Part shown: in pieces, positions 1 to 7,410 of the stretch
How positions within the stretch are numbered: the stretch's first letter is position 1
Layout: every line of letters begins with the position of its first letter
Source: JAVKBW01 sp964352715
GTDB lineage: Bacteria > Pseudomonadota > Alphaproteobacteria > UBA8366 > Aestuariispiraceae
Length of the DNA: 64,000 bases
Direction of reading: 5' to 3'
NCBI GenBank assembly: GCA_964352715.1
Contig: CAYGSU010000010.1
Coordinates: forward strand, 8,626 to 72,625
Notes under the pieces: generated by a model
The model's database searches: none
What the model was told of the DNA's origin: nothing
Seen by the model: only the letters and a program-made list of their open reading frames with translations
Program-made: the position numbers and the translations under genes

Positions 1-30
1 TTTTCCCATTCTGAAACAGGAGCACGATCA

Positions 31-189
31 ATGGATATTCTTCGCATCATACTGTCAGTCATTCTGCCGCCGGTTGGCGTTTTTCTTCAGGTCGGCATCA
101 CCGGTCATTTCTGGCTCAACATTCTACTGACCCTTCTGGGCTATATTCCCGGTCTTATCCACGCGATCTGGATCATTGCAAAACGATAA
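31..189 (+). CDS. Pmp3/YqaE family small membrane protein
   Basis: This 52-residue ORF is too short for most gene callers. It consists almost entirely of two hydrophobic helices, about residues 4-24 and 28-48, joined at a PPVG turn and ending in a KR tail. That is the layout of the Pmp3/YqaE family of plasma-membrane proteolipids, which are stress-inducible and affect membrane potential in plants, yeast and bacteria. The ATG follows an AGGAGC ribosome binding site with normal spacing. Only 30 bases precede it, so its promoter is not visible. The family assignment is confident; its role in this organism is inferred from the stress-type neighbours. Confidence 0.85.
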   Translation: MDILRIILSVILPPVGVFLQVGITGHFWLNILLTLLGYIPGLIHAIWIIAKR

Positions 190-256
190 CCCCTGATACA
201 CTGCCAGGCGGATCATCACCACTGATCCCCCCGGCAGGGTGTGGCAGATACTGACC

Positions 257-622
257 ATGAACAGTTACCTCAAACACAGGATTGATCGCGTTCGATGGCT
301 AAGCGACCGGCTTGACAGCCGGTACCGTATCCCCGGAACGCAGATCCGCTTCGGATACGATTCCATCATCGGGCTTATCCCCGGCATCGGAGACGCTGCC
401 GGGCTTTTGCTGTCTGCCTATCCTGTTTATGTGGGCTGGCGCAGCGGCCTGCCCAGGACGACGGTGCTGAGAATGCTCGGCAACGTGCTTGTCGATTCCA
501 CCCTCGGCAGCATTCCGGTGATCGGCGATGCGTTCGACCTTTTCTGGAAAGCGAACAAGCGCAATCTTGGCATCCTGGAGCGCCACGCGCCGGAGGTTGA
601 CCGAACCGACAACCGGAACTGA
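257..622 (+). CDS. DUF4112 domain-containing membrane protein
   Basis: The protein has about 121 residues from ATG 257. An in-frame GTG at 239 is an alternative start; neither start has a clear ribosome binding site. The sequence has the DUF4112 layout: a basic N-terminus, then two glycine-rich hydrophobic segments containing the paired motifs GLIPGIGDA and GSIPVIGDA, ending in a short hydrophilic tail. DUF4112 proteins are small predicted membrane proteins of unknown function, common in bacteria and some plants. It lies 67 bases after the Pmp3-like gene on the same strand and may share its transcript. A hairpin at 692-717 closes the unit. Confidence 0.85.
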   Translation: MNSYLKHRIDRVRWLSDRLDSRYRIPGTQIRFGYDSIIGLIPGIGDAAGLLLSAYPVYVGWRSGLPRTTVLRMLGNVLVDSTLGSIPVIGDAFDLFWKANKRNLGILERHAPEVDRTDNRN

Positions 623-691
623 TCAAGACAGCTCTCGCCGTCCCTACCCTGGGTTTCAATCTGTAGCAGCCATCAGCCCGGCCAATAGAAA

Positions 692-717
692 AACCCCCGC
701 CAGCTATGGCGGGGGTT
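692..717. terminator. Bidirectional Rho-independent terminator
   Basis: An 11-bp perfect stem (692-702 pairing with 707-717) closes a GCTA loop. It sits between the convergent DUF4112 and OmpA-family genes. On the minus strand the stem is followed by a run of five T, so it best fits termination of the OmpA-family transcript. On the plus strand the tail TTAATTCTT is weaker. Confidence 0.8.
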
Positions 718-777
718 AATTCTTCATTGCGGTCACCTCTAGAGGCTAGACGGGACCGTCATTCTGTTCGTACAGAC

Positions 778-1731
778 TTAAAGCGCCTGTTCGAACTTGC
801 CTTTCATGGTGATCACCACACGACGGTTAAGCGCTTCACGCACACCATCACCGGTTTCGACCGCAGGATTGGATTCACCTTCGCCTTCAACAACGAACTC
901 GTCGACTTCGTAGACATTCAGGCCATGGCCGATCAGGGCTTCTCGAACGGTCTGAGCCCGGGCTTCAGCCAGTTTCTGGTTGTAATCGGTCGAGCCGGCG
1001 CGGTCGGTATGTCCTTCCACACGGATCGAGATATCGTCCAGATCCTTAAGCTTACCCGCCAGCGTGTCGATCGTCGTCCGGCCGAGGGTGTTCAGGGTCG
1101 ACTTGTCGAAATCGAAATAGATGACTTCGCGGTCGATCGTCATTTCCGGAGCAGCGGCAACGACGGTTTCTTCAGCAGGTTCAACCGAGGAAACCTGTTC
1201 AACCGGCTCCGGCGGTGTCATCGCGGCCCAAAGCTGATTCATGGCCGACTCGAAGCCTTCACGGCAGGCAGCGATGTGATCTTTCTGCCAGCCTTCTTCA
1301 GCCTGTTCGACCCAGCAGTCGAATTTCGTCTGCGCATTGGCCGCAAGACCCGGCGCGATGCTCGGGGCCCCCTTGCTCAGGGCGTCGACAAGCTTCAGGC
1401 GAGCACTTTTGAGGTCATTCATCGTGCCGGCATCGTCAATGCCCCACTGTTCGGGCTTGAACGGCGCCGGGACTTTTCCGCTACGCGCCATCAGCCCCTT
1501 TGCGGCATAGGTCTCGGCGTCGATGTAGTCATACATTTCGGTGAACTCATACGTGCTGAGATCCTGATATTCACGAGCCAGTTCCGACGTAAAGTTCGTA
1601 CCCGTGATGTTTGCGCCCTTGATCGCATCATAATCCGGGAAAATCGGATTAAAAGCGTTCGCTGTGCCGGCCGTCGCCACAAGGGCGGTGATTGCCGTTG
1701 CACTGAGCACCGTGTTCTTGAATGTCATCAT
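778..1731 (-). CDS. OmpA-family peptidoglycan-associated outer membrane protein
   Basis: The 317-residue protein starts with a signal peptide (cleavage likely after the ATAGTANA segment, near residue 26). A roughly 150-residue N-terminal domain rich in aromatic and acidic residues follows, then a Pro/Glu/Val linker, and a C-terminal OmpA domain from about residue 195. This domain carries the YFDFDKSTL strand, the VEGHTDRAGS motif and the NRRVVI end, the features that bind diaminopimelate in peptidoglycan. The start codon follows GAAAGGATAG. An ECF-type promoter motif lies about 115 bp upstream (1846-1870). The N-terminal domain is not a classic eight-strand OmpA barrel, so it probably tethers the envelope rather than forming a pore. 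Confidence 0.9.
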   Translation of the reverse strand: MMTFKNTVLSATAITALVATAGTANAFNPIFPDYDAIKGANITGTNFTSELAREYQDLSTYEFTEMYDYIDAETYAAKGLMARSGKVPAPFKPEQWGIDDAGTMNDLKSARLKLVDALSKGAPSIAPGLAANAQTKFDCWVEQAEEGWQKDHIAACREGFESAMNQLWAAMTPPEPVEQVSSVEPAEETVVAAAPEMTIDREVIYFDFDKSTLNTLGRTTIDTLAGKLKDLDDISIRVEGHTDRAGSTDYNQKLAEARAQTVREALIGHGLNVYEVDEFVVEGEGESNPAVETGDGVREALNRRVVITMKGKFEQAL

Positions 1732-1845
1732 AAAGCTATCCTTTCGTTATGAGCGCCGGTGGCGCTCTTCAAAACTCATCAAGCGTGGTGATGGCGTCCG
1801 AATCCGAATGTTTCGACGGTCGCCACATCAGCCAGCTAACAAGTC

Positions 1846-1870
1846 AACGCGACAGCGAGGAGATAGTTGC
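1846..1870 (-). promoter_or_regulatory. ECF-type promoter motif upstream of the OmpA-family gene
   Basis: On the minus strand this reads GCAAC, a 16-base spacer, then CGTT, with a G just before CGTT. It is one of six copies of GCAAC-N15/16-GCGTT in the first 12 kb. The EcfG promoter of the alphaproteobacterial general stress response is GGAAC-N16/17-CGTT. Assignment to an ECF sigma factor is inferred from this resemblance and the recurrence. Confidence 0.65.
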
Positions 1871-1932
1871 CCAATCTAAACAAAAAACCTTGAAGGAAGA
1901 GTTTGCCGTCTCAGCATTGTCACCAACTGAGA

Positions 1933-2502
1933 TCAATCGAAGACGCAGTCTTCGTTCGGGTTCAGGATGTCTTCTTTCAGGCTTTCCGACAGCGGGTTGT
2001 TACCGGCCCACAGGTCGACCAGAACATGCATGAGGTGCTTCCCGTCTCTCTGAAGAACCTGATCACCGTTCAGAAGAACCCGTGTGCCGCGCCTGGGTGT
2101 GAAGAAGACCGTCATGACGTCGCCAGCGTCGATGCGCGCGAAAATGGTATCGAAAGCCGCCATATCCTTATCGTTCAGCTTGGGGTCCAGACGCGTCACC
2201 CAGGATGACGGCGGTTCGTCAGGCAATGTGATATCCGGTGATACCTGGATACGAAGCCTGGACGGCGTCGTTTCATCACGCATGGCCATCATGGTCGGCG
2301 CGCCGGTTGTGCGCGCCGCAAGCTCTACCCTGTAGACATCAGCGGTTACGACTTCACGGATGCCGCATCCGACGGTTTGGTAGATATCCGTGTTCTGCGA
2401 CGACGTTTCAGCACCCGCTGTCCCTGTATGCAGCGAGACCAGCGTGATGATCCCGGCAGCGCAGGACAGCCCTGCTCTTTTCAATTTTCTTTTGTAACGC
2501 AT
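1933..2502 (-). CDS. Secreted chalcone-isomerase-like domain protein
   Basis: The 189-residue protein has a basic N-terminus (MRYKRKLKR) and a signal peptide ending near residue 31 (TAGAE). The rest follows the chalcone isomerase-like fold seen in bacterial periplasmic proteins: a GCGIREV entry strand, a VYRVELAAR strand in place of the usual VYVVGLY, a central FDTIFARIDAGD helix-turn, a TRVLLNGD strand and a DLWAGNNPLSESLKEDIL C-terminus. Bacterial members have no proven enzymatic role. The ribosome binding site is weak. The assignment rests on motif order read by eye and is moderately sure. Confidence 0.65.
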   Translation of the reverse strand: MRYKRKLKRAGLSCAAGIITLVSLHTGTAGAETSSQNTDIYQTVGCGIREVVTADVYRVELAARTTGAPTMMAMRDETTPSRLRIQVSPDITLPDEPPSSWVTRLDPKLNDKDMAAFDTIFARIDAGDVMTVFFTPRRGTRVLLNGDQVLQRDGKHLMHVLVDLWAGNNPLSESLKEDILNPNEDCVFD

Positions 2503-2846
2503 TGTCCGCTGCCCCTATTCAAAAAAAACCACCGTTGTCAGCATAATAAAACGCGCCAGCGAAGTTTGCGTTTCAAAAAATAGACACAATTAATCACATT
2601 TTTGGCCATTTTCAGCGGTGAAAACCTAAATAAAGCGTACCTAGGTAATGGAAAAGGGAGTAAATTGGTGCCAATTTTTCAGGATGAGTACTATATACTA
2701 GGAATTGTGAAGCCATGTTTGATCAAACGGACGGTCTCTCGAAAGTCGGGCCGGAACCGTTGATAGGACACCTTAACCGTTTCTATCTTTAACAACAGGA
2801 CGTCCAGAATACGTCAGCAAGACGGATGTCTTTATTCCGAAAGTAA
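2503..2846. other. Divergent intergenic region with short palindromes
   Basis: This 344-base AT-rich stretch separates the secreted protein (minus) from the KdpD-like kinase (plus). It contains a perfect 10-bp palindrome, TACCTAGGTA, at 2638-2647, and a second one, TTGGTGCCAA, at 2665-2674. Further on comes an AT-rich TATATACTA element around 2692-2700 that could be a -10 box, though I see no matching -35. No ORF here looks real. The palindromes are candidate operators for the kinase/regulator operon. Confidence 0.4.
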
Positions 2847-4829
2847 ATGTGCGCCATGGAGTCGGCATCAGAAGAAGCCCCCATCATTAAAAAAGTAGTT
2901 GTCATATTGACCGACACGGACTGGTCGGTCGTTAAACGCGCGGCATCGCAAGAGTTCCGCAGCCCGCCTTCGAACTGGCTGGTATTCTTCATCGACCAGG
3001 GCGGTGGCGACATGACCGGCACAGTGACCGGCCGGGTGCGAGATATGGCTTTTCTGGCTGAGCGATCCGGTGCGACCGCGGCTGTTGGCGATTACAATGA
3101 TCTTGTGGCCAAATTTGAGGCTCAGCCTGAAACGCTGGAGAAGATCCTGATTGTCCGAGGATCTGGCGTTATCGGCAAAGTTACCGGTTGGCTGTTCAAG
3201 GAACGGCTTAAATCGCATGCCAAAGGCGCCATAATTCGCAGTATCGCGCTGCGAAACTCGCTGTCTGAAGCATCGCTGGCTGTCTCGGGGACCACCAGAT
3301 TTTCGAGGCGCACGGTTCTCGACATGATAAAGGTGGCGATCATCGTATCGATCAGCACCGGGTTGAGCTGGCTGGTGCATGACCATACACCAGATGGCTT
3401 CGCCATGCTGCTGATGCTTGCCGGCACAGTGGTGTCAGCTTCCATTCTGGGTCGGTGGGCTGGCATTCTGACGGCGACGATCAGCATGCTGGTGCTGAAG
3501 TTCTTGTTTTTCTCACCGGTCGGCACAATCCGCATAGACCGGGTAGAGGATATCATCCTATTGTTTGTCTTTCTGTTGGTCGGTGGCGGCATCAGCATGC
3601 TGGCGGGCCGGGCGTCGGACCGCCTGAAAATCGTACGGGAACGGCAGGTTTTCAGCGAAACCATGTTCAGAATGGCGCGAAGCCTTGCTGAATCCTCATC
3701 GCTGGAAGACATCTCAAAGCATTTGTCGTTCGAACTGGGCGACACACTGAATGCGAAGGCCTATCTGCTCGACTGTAGGCATGATCCCGAGATTCTCTCC
3801 GAAAGACTGTCAGGTCTGATCGGGCATGAAGTCCTGGAAGGCGACATGAGAGCCTTGCAGTTTGCAATCGACACCAAAGAGCCGGCCGGTTACGGAACCA
3901 ACGCCGCAAGTGAAACCATTTTTCACTTCCAACCGATTATGGTTGCTCGGGAGCCGCTAGCCGCGATCGTCATTTCTAACGTGGATGAGGCGAAACTGGG
4001 CGATCCCAAGCTGCGGGTACTCATCGAAAGTATATCCGACCTTTGCGGTATCGCCCTGGAACGACTGTTCGCAGAACAGGAAATGAAGGAAGCGAAAGCC
4101 AACGAAACCTCCGAACGGCTGCGCTCGACCGTCCTGTCGTCGCTGTCACATGATTTCAGGACGCCCCTGTCAACCATCATCGGCAGCACCACAAGCCTGC
4201 AGCAGTTCCGGAGCAAGTACGATACCAAAACCGTCGATGAGCTGCTGGAAAACATCAACTCCGCCGCAACGCGCCTGGATCGTTTCGTTGACGAGGTGCT
4301 CGAGCTTACAAGAATTCAGGACGAGGATATTACCTCCAAGAGCGACCCGGTCGATTTCGTTGATATTGCCGAGACCGTAGTCGATGCGATGCAGTCAACA
4401 CTGTCCAACTTCCAGCTTGAGCAGAAGTTCGACCATCCCGTGCCCCTGGTGTCGGGCGACCCCATGCTGCTGGAAAAACTGCTGCAGAACTTTCTGGAAA
4501 ATGCAGCGAAATATTCACCCGCCAGCACACCAATTACGTTGTCGCTGCAAAAACGGGAAAGCGAAGTCGTGGTCAGTGTGTCCGACAAGGGTATCGGCAT
4601 CGCGCGGGAGAATATCGAACGGATTTTTGAACGTTCCTACAGGGTATCGTCGGTTCCGTCAGAAGACAGAAGTGCAGGACTCGGTCTATCGATCTGCGCA
4701 GAAATTGCGCGCCTGCACAAAGGTCGTGTCTGGGCGGAAAGCGAGGGTCTGGGAAAAGGAACTACTTTCTTTTTCAGCCTGCCGATTGGGAATATAGTGT
4801 CGTTCGAACCTGCGGAGGCGATTGCCTAA
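2847..4829 (+). CDS. KdpD-like hybrid-domain sensor histidine kinase lacking the KdpD domain
   Basis: The protein has 660 residues. The N-terminal ~130 residues resemble the Usp-like region of KdpD. Next comes a DUF4118 block of four close-packed membrane helices (about 155-255), then a GAF-like region (about 270-410). A HisKA domain has the phosphoacceptor His435 in an SHDFRTPLS motif, and a HATPase_c domain has NAAKYS, DKGIGI and GLGLSIC boxes. Canonical KdpD proteins are about 890 residues and begin with a ~210-residue KdpD domain that is absent here. No kdpABC potassium pump genes are nearby. It is followed 12 bases later by its response regulator. The stimulus is unknown; potassium or turgor sensing is only a possibility. 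Confidence 0.85.
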   Translation: MCAMESASEEAPIIKKVVVILTDTDWSVVKRAASQEFRSPPSNWLVFFIDQGGGDMTGTVTGRVRDMAFLAERSGATAAVGDYNDLVAKFEAQPETLEKILIVRGSGVIGKVTGWLFKERLKSHAKGAIIRSIALRNSLSEASLAVSGTTRFSRRTVLDMIKVAIIVSISTGLSWLVHDHTPDGFAMLLMLAGTVVSASILGRWAGILTATISMLVLKFLFFSPVGTIRIDRVEDIILLFVFLLVGGGISMLAGRASDRLKIVRERQVFSETMFRMARSLAESSSLEDISKHLSFELGDTLNAKAYLLDCRHDPEILSERLSGLIGHEVLEGDMRALQFAIDTKEPAGYGTNAASETIFHFQPIMVAREPLAAIVISNVDEAKLGDPKLRVLIESISDLCGIALERLFAEQEMKEAKANETSERLRSTVLSSLSHDFRTPLSTIIGSTTSLQQFRSKYDTKTVDELLENINSAATRLDRFVDEVLELTRIQDEDITSKSDPVDFVDIAETVVDAMQSTLSNFQLEQKFDHPVPLVSGDPMLLEKLLQNFLENAAKYSPASTPITLSLQKRESEVVVSVSDKGIGIARENIERIFERSYRVSSVPSEDRSAGLGLSICAEIARLHKGRVWAESEGLGKGTTFFFSLPIGNIVSFEPAEAIA

Positions 4830-4841
4830 GGGCCCTGGTTA

Positions 4842-5540
4842 ATGAAAATTCTAGTTGTCGACGACGAGGATCAGATCCGCCGCTTCCTTGTCGCCAGTTT
4901 GACGGCGCACGGGTTTGACGTGACCGAAGCTGCCACCGGCAAGGAAGCCATTCAGCGCTTCACGACGGGTTCACCAGACGCGATGGTTCTTGATCTGGGC
5001 CTGCCGGACCAGGACGGCATCGACGTCCTGAAAACCATTCGTGGTTTTTCAACGGCGCCTGTGATCGTCCTGTCGGCCCGTCATCATGAAGCGCAGAAGA
5101 TTACCGCTCTGGATGCCGGAGCGAACGACTACGTGACCAAGCCCTTCGGCGTCGGCGAGCTGCTGGCGCGCCTGCGACGCCTGATCAGGGACCTGTCCGA
5201 TGCCGATGCGACGGCAGCAGACGGGATAATCACGGTGGCGGATCTTTCGATCAATGTGCCGGAACGGTCAGTCGTCAGTTCCGGAAAACGCATCAAGCTC
5301 ACAAAGAAGGAGTTCGAGATACTGCTGCTGCTGGCGCGTCATGCCGGCAAGGTTCTCACCCATTCCCAGATACTGGAAGATTGCTGGGGCGACGCCTACA
5401 AGGACCAGACGCACTATCTGCGCATCTACATCAAGAATCTCCGCCAAAAGCTCTCGGATTCAGGTGACGAGCCGAAACTGATCGTCACCGAACCCGGCGT
5501 AGGATACCGGCTTACAGCGGAAGCGGACTCTGCCGCTTAA
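4842..5540 (+). CDS. KdpE-like OmpR/PhoB-family response regulator
   Basis: The 232-residue protein has an N-terminal receiver domain with the acidic pocket VVDDED, phospho-acceptor Asp51 in MVLDLGLPDQDG, and the conserved Lys in YVTKPFG. It ends in a winged-helix DNA-binding domain (about 130-230) with the KLTKKEFEILLLL and VGYRL segments typical of KdpE/OmpR proteins. It starts 12 bases after the kinase stop codon, so the pair forms an operon. It presumably receives phosphate from His435 of the kinase. No target promoter can be assigned from sequence; kdpABC is not in the window. Confidence 0.9.
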   Translation: MKILVVDDEDQIRRFLVASLTAHGFDVTEAATGKEAIQRFTTGSPDAMVLDLGLPDQDGIDVLKTIRGFSTAPVIVLSARHHEAQKITALDAGANDYVTKPFGVGELLARLRRLIRDLSDADATAADGIITVADLSINVPERSVVSSGKRIKLTKKEFEILLLLARHAGKVLTHSQILEDCWGDAYKDQTHYLRIYIKNLRQKLSDSGDEPKLIVTEPGVGYRLTAEADSAA

Positions 5541-5565
5541 TTCATCTGCATGTCATGAAAAAGGT

Positions 5566-5597
5566 AAACGGCGCCGGTTGGGGGACCGGCGCCGTTT
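5566..5597 (+). terminator. Terminator after the two-component operon
   Basis: A 13-bp perfect stem (5566-5578 with 5585-5597) encloses a TGGGGG loop and ends in GTTTG. The T-tract is short, but the stem is long and lies just after the response regulator gene and before the convergent sigma factor gene. It could therefore serve both. Confidence 0.7.
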
Positions 5598-5632
5598 GTA
5601 GCGATATAGGTGGGTTAGGGAGTAGGGGAGAC

Positions 5633-6151
5633 TCAGGCAGCCCACGCAATATCGCTGTCGTTTCCGACCACCCCGAGGTGGTTGCGGATTTTGGTCCGGG
5701 CGCGGCACAGGCGTGACTTCAGCGTACCGACCGGTTCGTTCAGAGATTTGGCGATCGCCTCGTAAGACCGTTCATTCACAGCCACATCCTTGATGACACT
5801 GCGGTCCTTCTCGGACATGCCTTCGATGAAACTGCTTGTCTGCTTAAGCAGGATCGAAATGTTCTGGTTGGCCGGCTGAACACGCGGTCCCTGGCTGATG
5901 ACGTGGTCCGCATGCCGTTTGCATACCTGGTCATGGCGCTTCCTTGAGAGAAAGATGTTGCGCATCATGGTGAACAGCCAAGCATTGAGATTGGTTCCGG
6001 GCCGGAACTGGTCCGCCTTCACCAGCGCACGTTCCATACAATCCTGAACAAGATCTTCTGCTTCGGCCTTGCGGCCACCGCCGACCAACGAGCGGGCATA
6101 TTTTTCCAACTGGGGAATATGTTCGCCAAGTTCGTCTCTAACCATGCACAT
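5633..6151 (-). CDS. ECF-type sigma-70 family RNA polymerase sigma factor
   Basis: I choose ATG 6151 because GGAG lies 7 bases before it, giving 172 residues; an upstream in-frame start at 6256 lacks support. Region 2 spans about residues 8-75, with the DLVQDCMERAL core-binding helix and the RPGTNLNAWLFTMMRN -10-recognition segment. Region 4 spans about 110-165, with the SYEAIAKSLNEPVGTLKSRLCRAR helix-turn-helix. No region 1 or 3 is present, which marks an ECF sigma factor. No anti-sigma gene or NepR/PhyR pair is adjacent. Region 2 is similar to EcfG-type sigma factors. It may read the GCAAC-N15/16-GCGTT promoters that surround it, which is an inference. Confidence 0.85.
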   Translation of the reverse strand: MCMVRDELGEHIPQLEKYARSLVGGGRKAEAEDLVQDCMERALVKADQFRPGTNLNAWLFTMMRNIFLSRKRHDQVCKRHADHVISQGPRVQPANQNISILLKQTSSFIEGMSEKDRSVIKDVAVNERSYEAIAKSLNEPVGTLKSRLCRARTKIRNHLGVVGNDSDIAWAA

Positions 6152-6390
6152 TCGATTGCTCCATCGGTAATTGATGTCGTTGTGACACCTGAAACATGGG
6201 GACGGAGGGTGTAAAATTTCGCAGCTGAATACCGGGCCTGCGCATAAAGATTTCATAAAGAAATGTATGTCTGCCGCTGACGATATACCCGAACCAGTCG
6301 GGGGAAAAACAACATATCACTCTGTAATAAAACAATTTTTTGTATTTTTGTCGGCCTGAAAACAGGGATTCGCCTGACCAATATTTGAGT
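6152..6390. other. AT-rich leader upstream of the ECF sigma gene
   Basis: I see no convincing ORF here. The stretch is unusually AT-rich for this genome around 6318-6350 and presumably contains the sigma factor's own promoter on the minus strand. I did not find a copy of the GCAAC-N15/16-GCGTT motif in it, so autoregulation through that motif is not supported. Confidence 0.35.
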
Positions 6391-6428
6391 AAAAAAAGCC
6401 GCCCGGACTGTTGAAGGCCCAAGGCGGC
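6391..6428 (-). terminator. Rho-independent terminator after the 37-residue ORF
   Basis: Read on the minus strand, GCCGCC (6428-6423) pairs with GGCGGC (6403-6398) around an imperfect inner stem and is followed by seven T (6397-6391). It lies 26 bases after the stop codon of the short ORF at 6454-6567 and so marks that ORF as a separate transcription unit. Confidence 0.75.
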
Positions 6429-6453
6429 AAATCCGGTAAAGCCGGAAAAGGCC

Positions 6454-6567
6454 CTATCGCCTGAAACACCGGCAGCACATCAGGGAAAAACGGAAATTGA
6501 CTGCCGAAACAAGCGCCCTGCCGGCGGCGCCCAGAAGTCCTCGCACAATAGAATCACGCTGTGACAT
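6454..6567 (-). CDS. Candidate short protein of 37 residues, promoter- and terminator-bounded
   Basis: I do not recognise this protein. It has a polar start (MSQRDSIVRG), a short hydrophobic/alanine-rich middle, and a Cys-rich basic end (MCCRCFRR). The reading frame is supported by AGGAG placed 8 bases before ATG, a GCAAC-N16-GCGTT promoter motif whose -10 lies about 40 bases upstream, and a strong terminator just downstream. The ORF is too short for codon statistics, and the transcript could instead be a small RNA. It lies between the ECF sigma gene and the DUF1328/CsbD genes, inside the putative stress regulon. Confidence 0.5.
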   Translation of the reverse strand: MSQRDSIVRGLLGAAGRALVSAVNFRFSLMCCRCFRR

Positions 6568-6605
6568 GTACTTTCTCCTGATTTGACCATGTTCCTGTAA
6601 AACGT

Positions 6606-6631
6606 AACGCCTATCGATACAGGCGGGTTGC
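6606..6631 (-). promoter_or_regulatory. ECF-type promoter motif upstream of the 37-residue ORF
   Basis: On the minus strand GCAAC (6631-6627) is separated by 17 bases from CGTT (6609-6606), with G preceding CGTT. The -10 element ends 39 bases before the short ORF's ATG. It matches the five other copies in the region. Confidence 0.65.
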
Positions 6632-6762
6632 TTTCAGAACAGACGGTTCGGGCAACTATTTCGGAGGCCGCATGGAAAACCGCCCGCCTGAAGCATCAGA
6701 CGGACGGCTATCCTGGTGTATTTTACATCACGATCCTCAAGACCGCAGCCGGATCTACCCGG

Positions 6763-6939
6763 CTACATTCGAGGTGTTCGGCCCCGTACGGCGCCCGCAA
6801 TAAGCGAGATCACGAACAGAACGATAAACACAAAGAACAGAATCTGTGCGATATCGACAAATGCTTCCGAGATACCGCCAAAACCGAAAACGGCGGCGAC
6901 AAGTGCAAGCACCAAACATGTTACAGCCCAACCAATCAT
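6763..6939 (-). CDS. DUF1328 (YtjA-like) small membrane protein
   Basis: The 58-residue protein has two hydrophobic helices, about 3-25 and 33-52, with the FGGISEAFVDIAQILF centre and a short RGRTPRM basic tail, the standard form of DUF1328/YtjA. These small inner-membrane proteins accumulate under stress in many proteobacteria; their molecular role is unknown. The ATG lies after GGAAAGGATG. It begins 33 bases after the csbD stop codon on the same strand, so the two are probably one transcript. Confidence 0.9.
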   Translation of the reverse strand: MIGWAVTCLVLALVAAVFGFGGISEAFVDIAQILFFVFIVLFVISLIAGAVRGRTPRM

Positions 6940-6972
6940 TTTTTCATCCTTTCCTTAATTGAATAGAATTTG

Positions 6973-7170
6973 TTACGCGGCATTAAGCCAGTTTTCGTAC
7001 TCTTTCTGGGCTTCTTCCTTCGCGAGCCCGTACCGCTTTTGCAGTGTCGCGATCAATTGATCCTGATCGCCGTCAATGCGCATCAGGTCGTCATCGGTAA
7101 GTTGTCCCCACTTCGATTTGAGCTGACCCTTAACCTCGTTCCACTGACCCTTTAAAATTGACTTGTTCAT
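6973..7170 (-). CDS. CsbD-family stress protein
   Basis: The 65-residue hydrophilic protein has the CsbD signature: a GQWNEVKGQLKSKWGQLTDDD start, a central IDGDQDQL, and a GLAKEEAQKEYENWL end. CsbD-type proteins are among the most strongly induced general-stress proteins in bacteria (SigB-dependent in Bacillus) but have no known biochemical activity. The start follows AAAGGAGCAGTC. A GCAAC-N16-GCGTT motif at 7267-7292 lies about 97 bases upstream. The gene is divergent from the acidic exported protein at 7411, which has its own copy of the motif. Confidence 0.92.
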   Translation of the reverse strand: MNKSILKGQWNEVKGQLKSKWGQLTDDDLMRIDGDQDQLIATLQKRYGLAKEEAQKEYENWLNAA

Positions 7171-7266
7171 TGACTGCTCCTTTCCCTCGCTTGTTCAGAT
7201 CAAGCCGCCCATCCGACAGAACCGATATTTGTTTGTTTCCGGCCGCTTGCGACCAACTGATCAGAC

Positions 7267-7292
7267 AACGCGGCAACGGTGACTGCGGTTGC
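7267..7292 (-). promoter_or_regulatory. ECF-type promoter motif for csbD-DUF1328
   Basis: On the minus strand GCAAC (7292-7288), a 17-base spacer and CGTT (7270-7267), with G preceding CGTT. It faces the csbD-like gene. A second copy facing the opposite way begins 58 bases further along, so the two genes have divergent motifs of the same type. Confidence 0.65.
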
Positions 7293-7349
7293 ATAAAAAA
7301 GGTGCAATGAGCCGAAATTTGTATTTCAGCAAAAAAATGTAAGGTGGCT

Positions 7350-7374
7350 GCAACCAGCCATGCTGCCAGGCGTT
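7350..7374 (+). promoter_or_regulatory. ECF-type promoter motif for the acidic exported protein
   Basis: GCAAC (7350-7354), a 16-base spacer ending in G, then CGTT (7371-7374). The -10 element is 36 bases before the ATG at 7411, which leaves room for a short leader and the CAGGAG ribosome binding site. Confidence 0.65.
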
Positions 7375-7410
7375 TTAGTCGTGACGTTCACAGCAAGCAG
7401 GAGATTGATA

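Noticed and set aside
706..1752. Long plus-strand ORF opposite the OmpA-family gene (348 residues)
   Set aside because: It is the complement of a gene with clear signal peptide and OmpA domain; the high GC content at third positions keeps antisense frames open.
2665..2700. TTGGTG with TATACT as a promoter for the kinase operon
   Set aside because: The spacing is 23 bases, too long for a sigma-70 promoter; it is only listed as an AT-rich element.
2755..2785. GGAAC...CGTT near the KdpD-like gene as a seventh ECF promoter
   Set aside because: The spacing is 20 bases, outside the 16-17 base range of the other copies.
6628..6966. Plus-strand ORF of 112 residues across the DUF1328 gene
   Set aside because: It lies opposite the DUF1328 gene, has no ribosome binding site, and its 5' end covers an ECF-type promoter motif.
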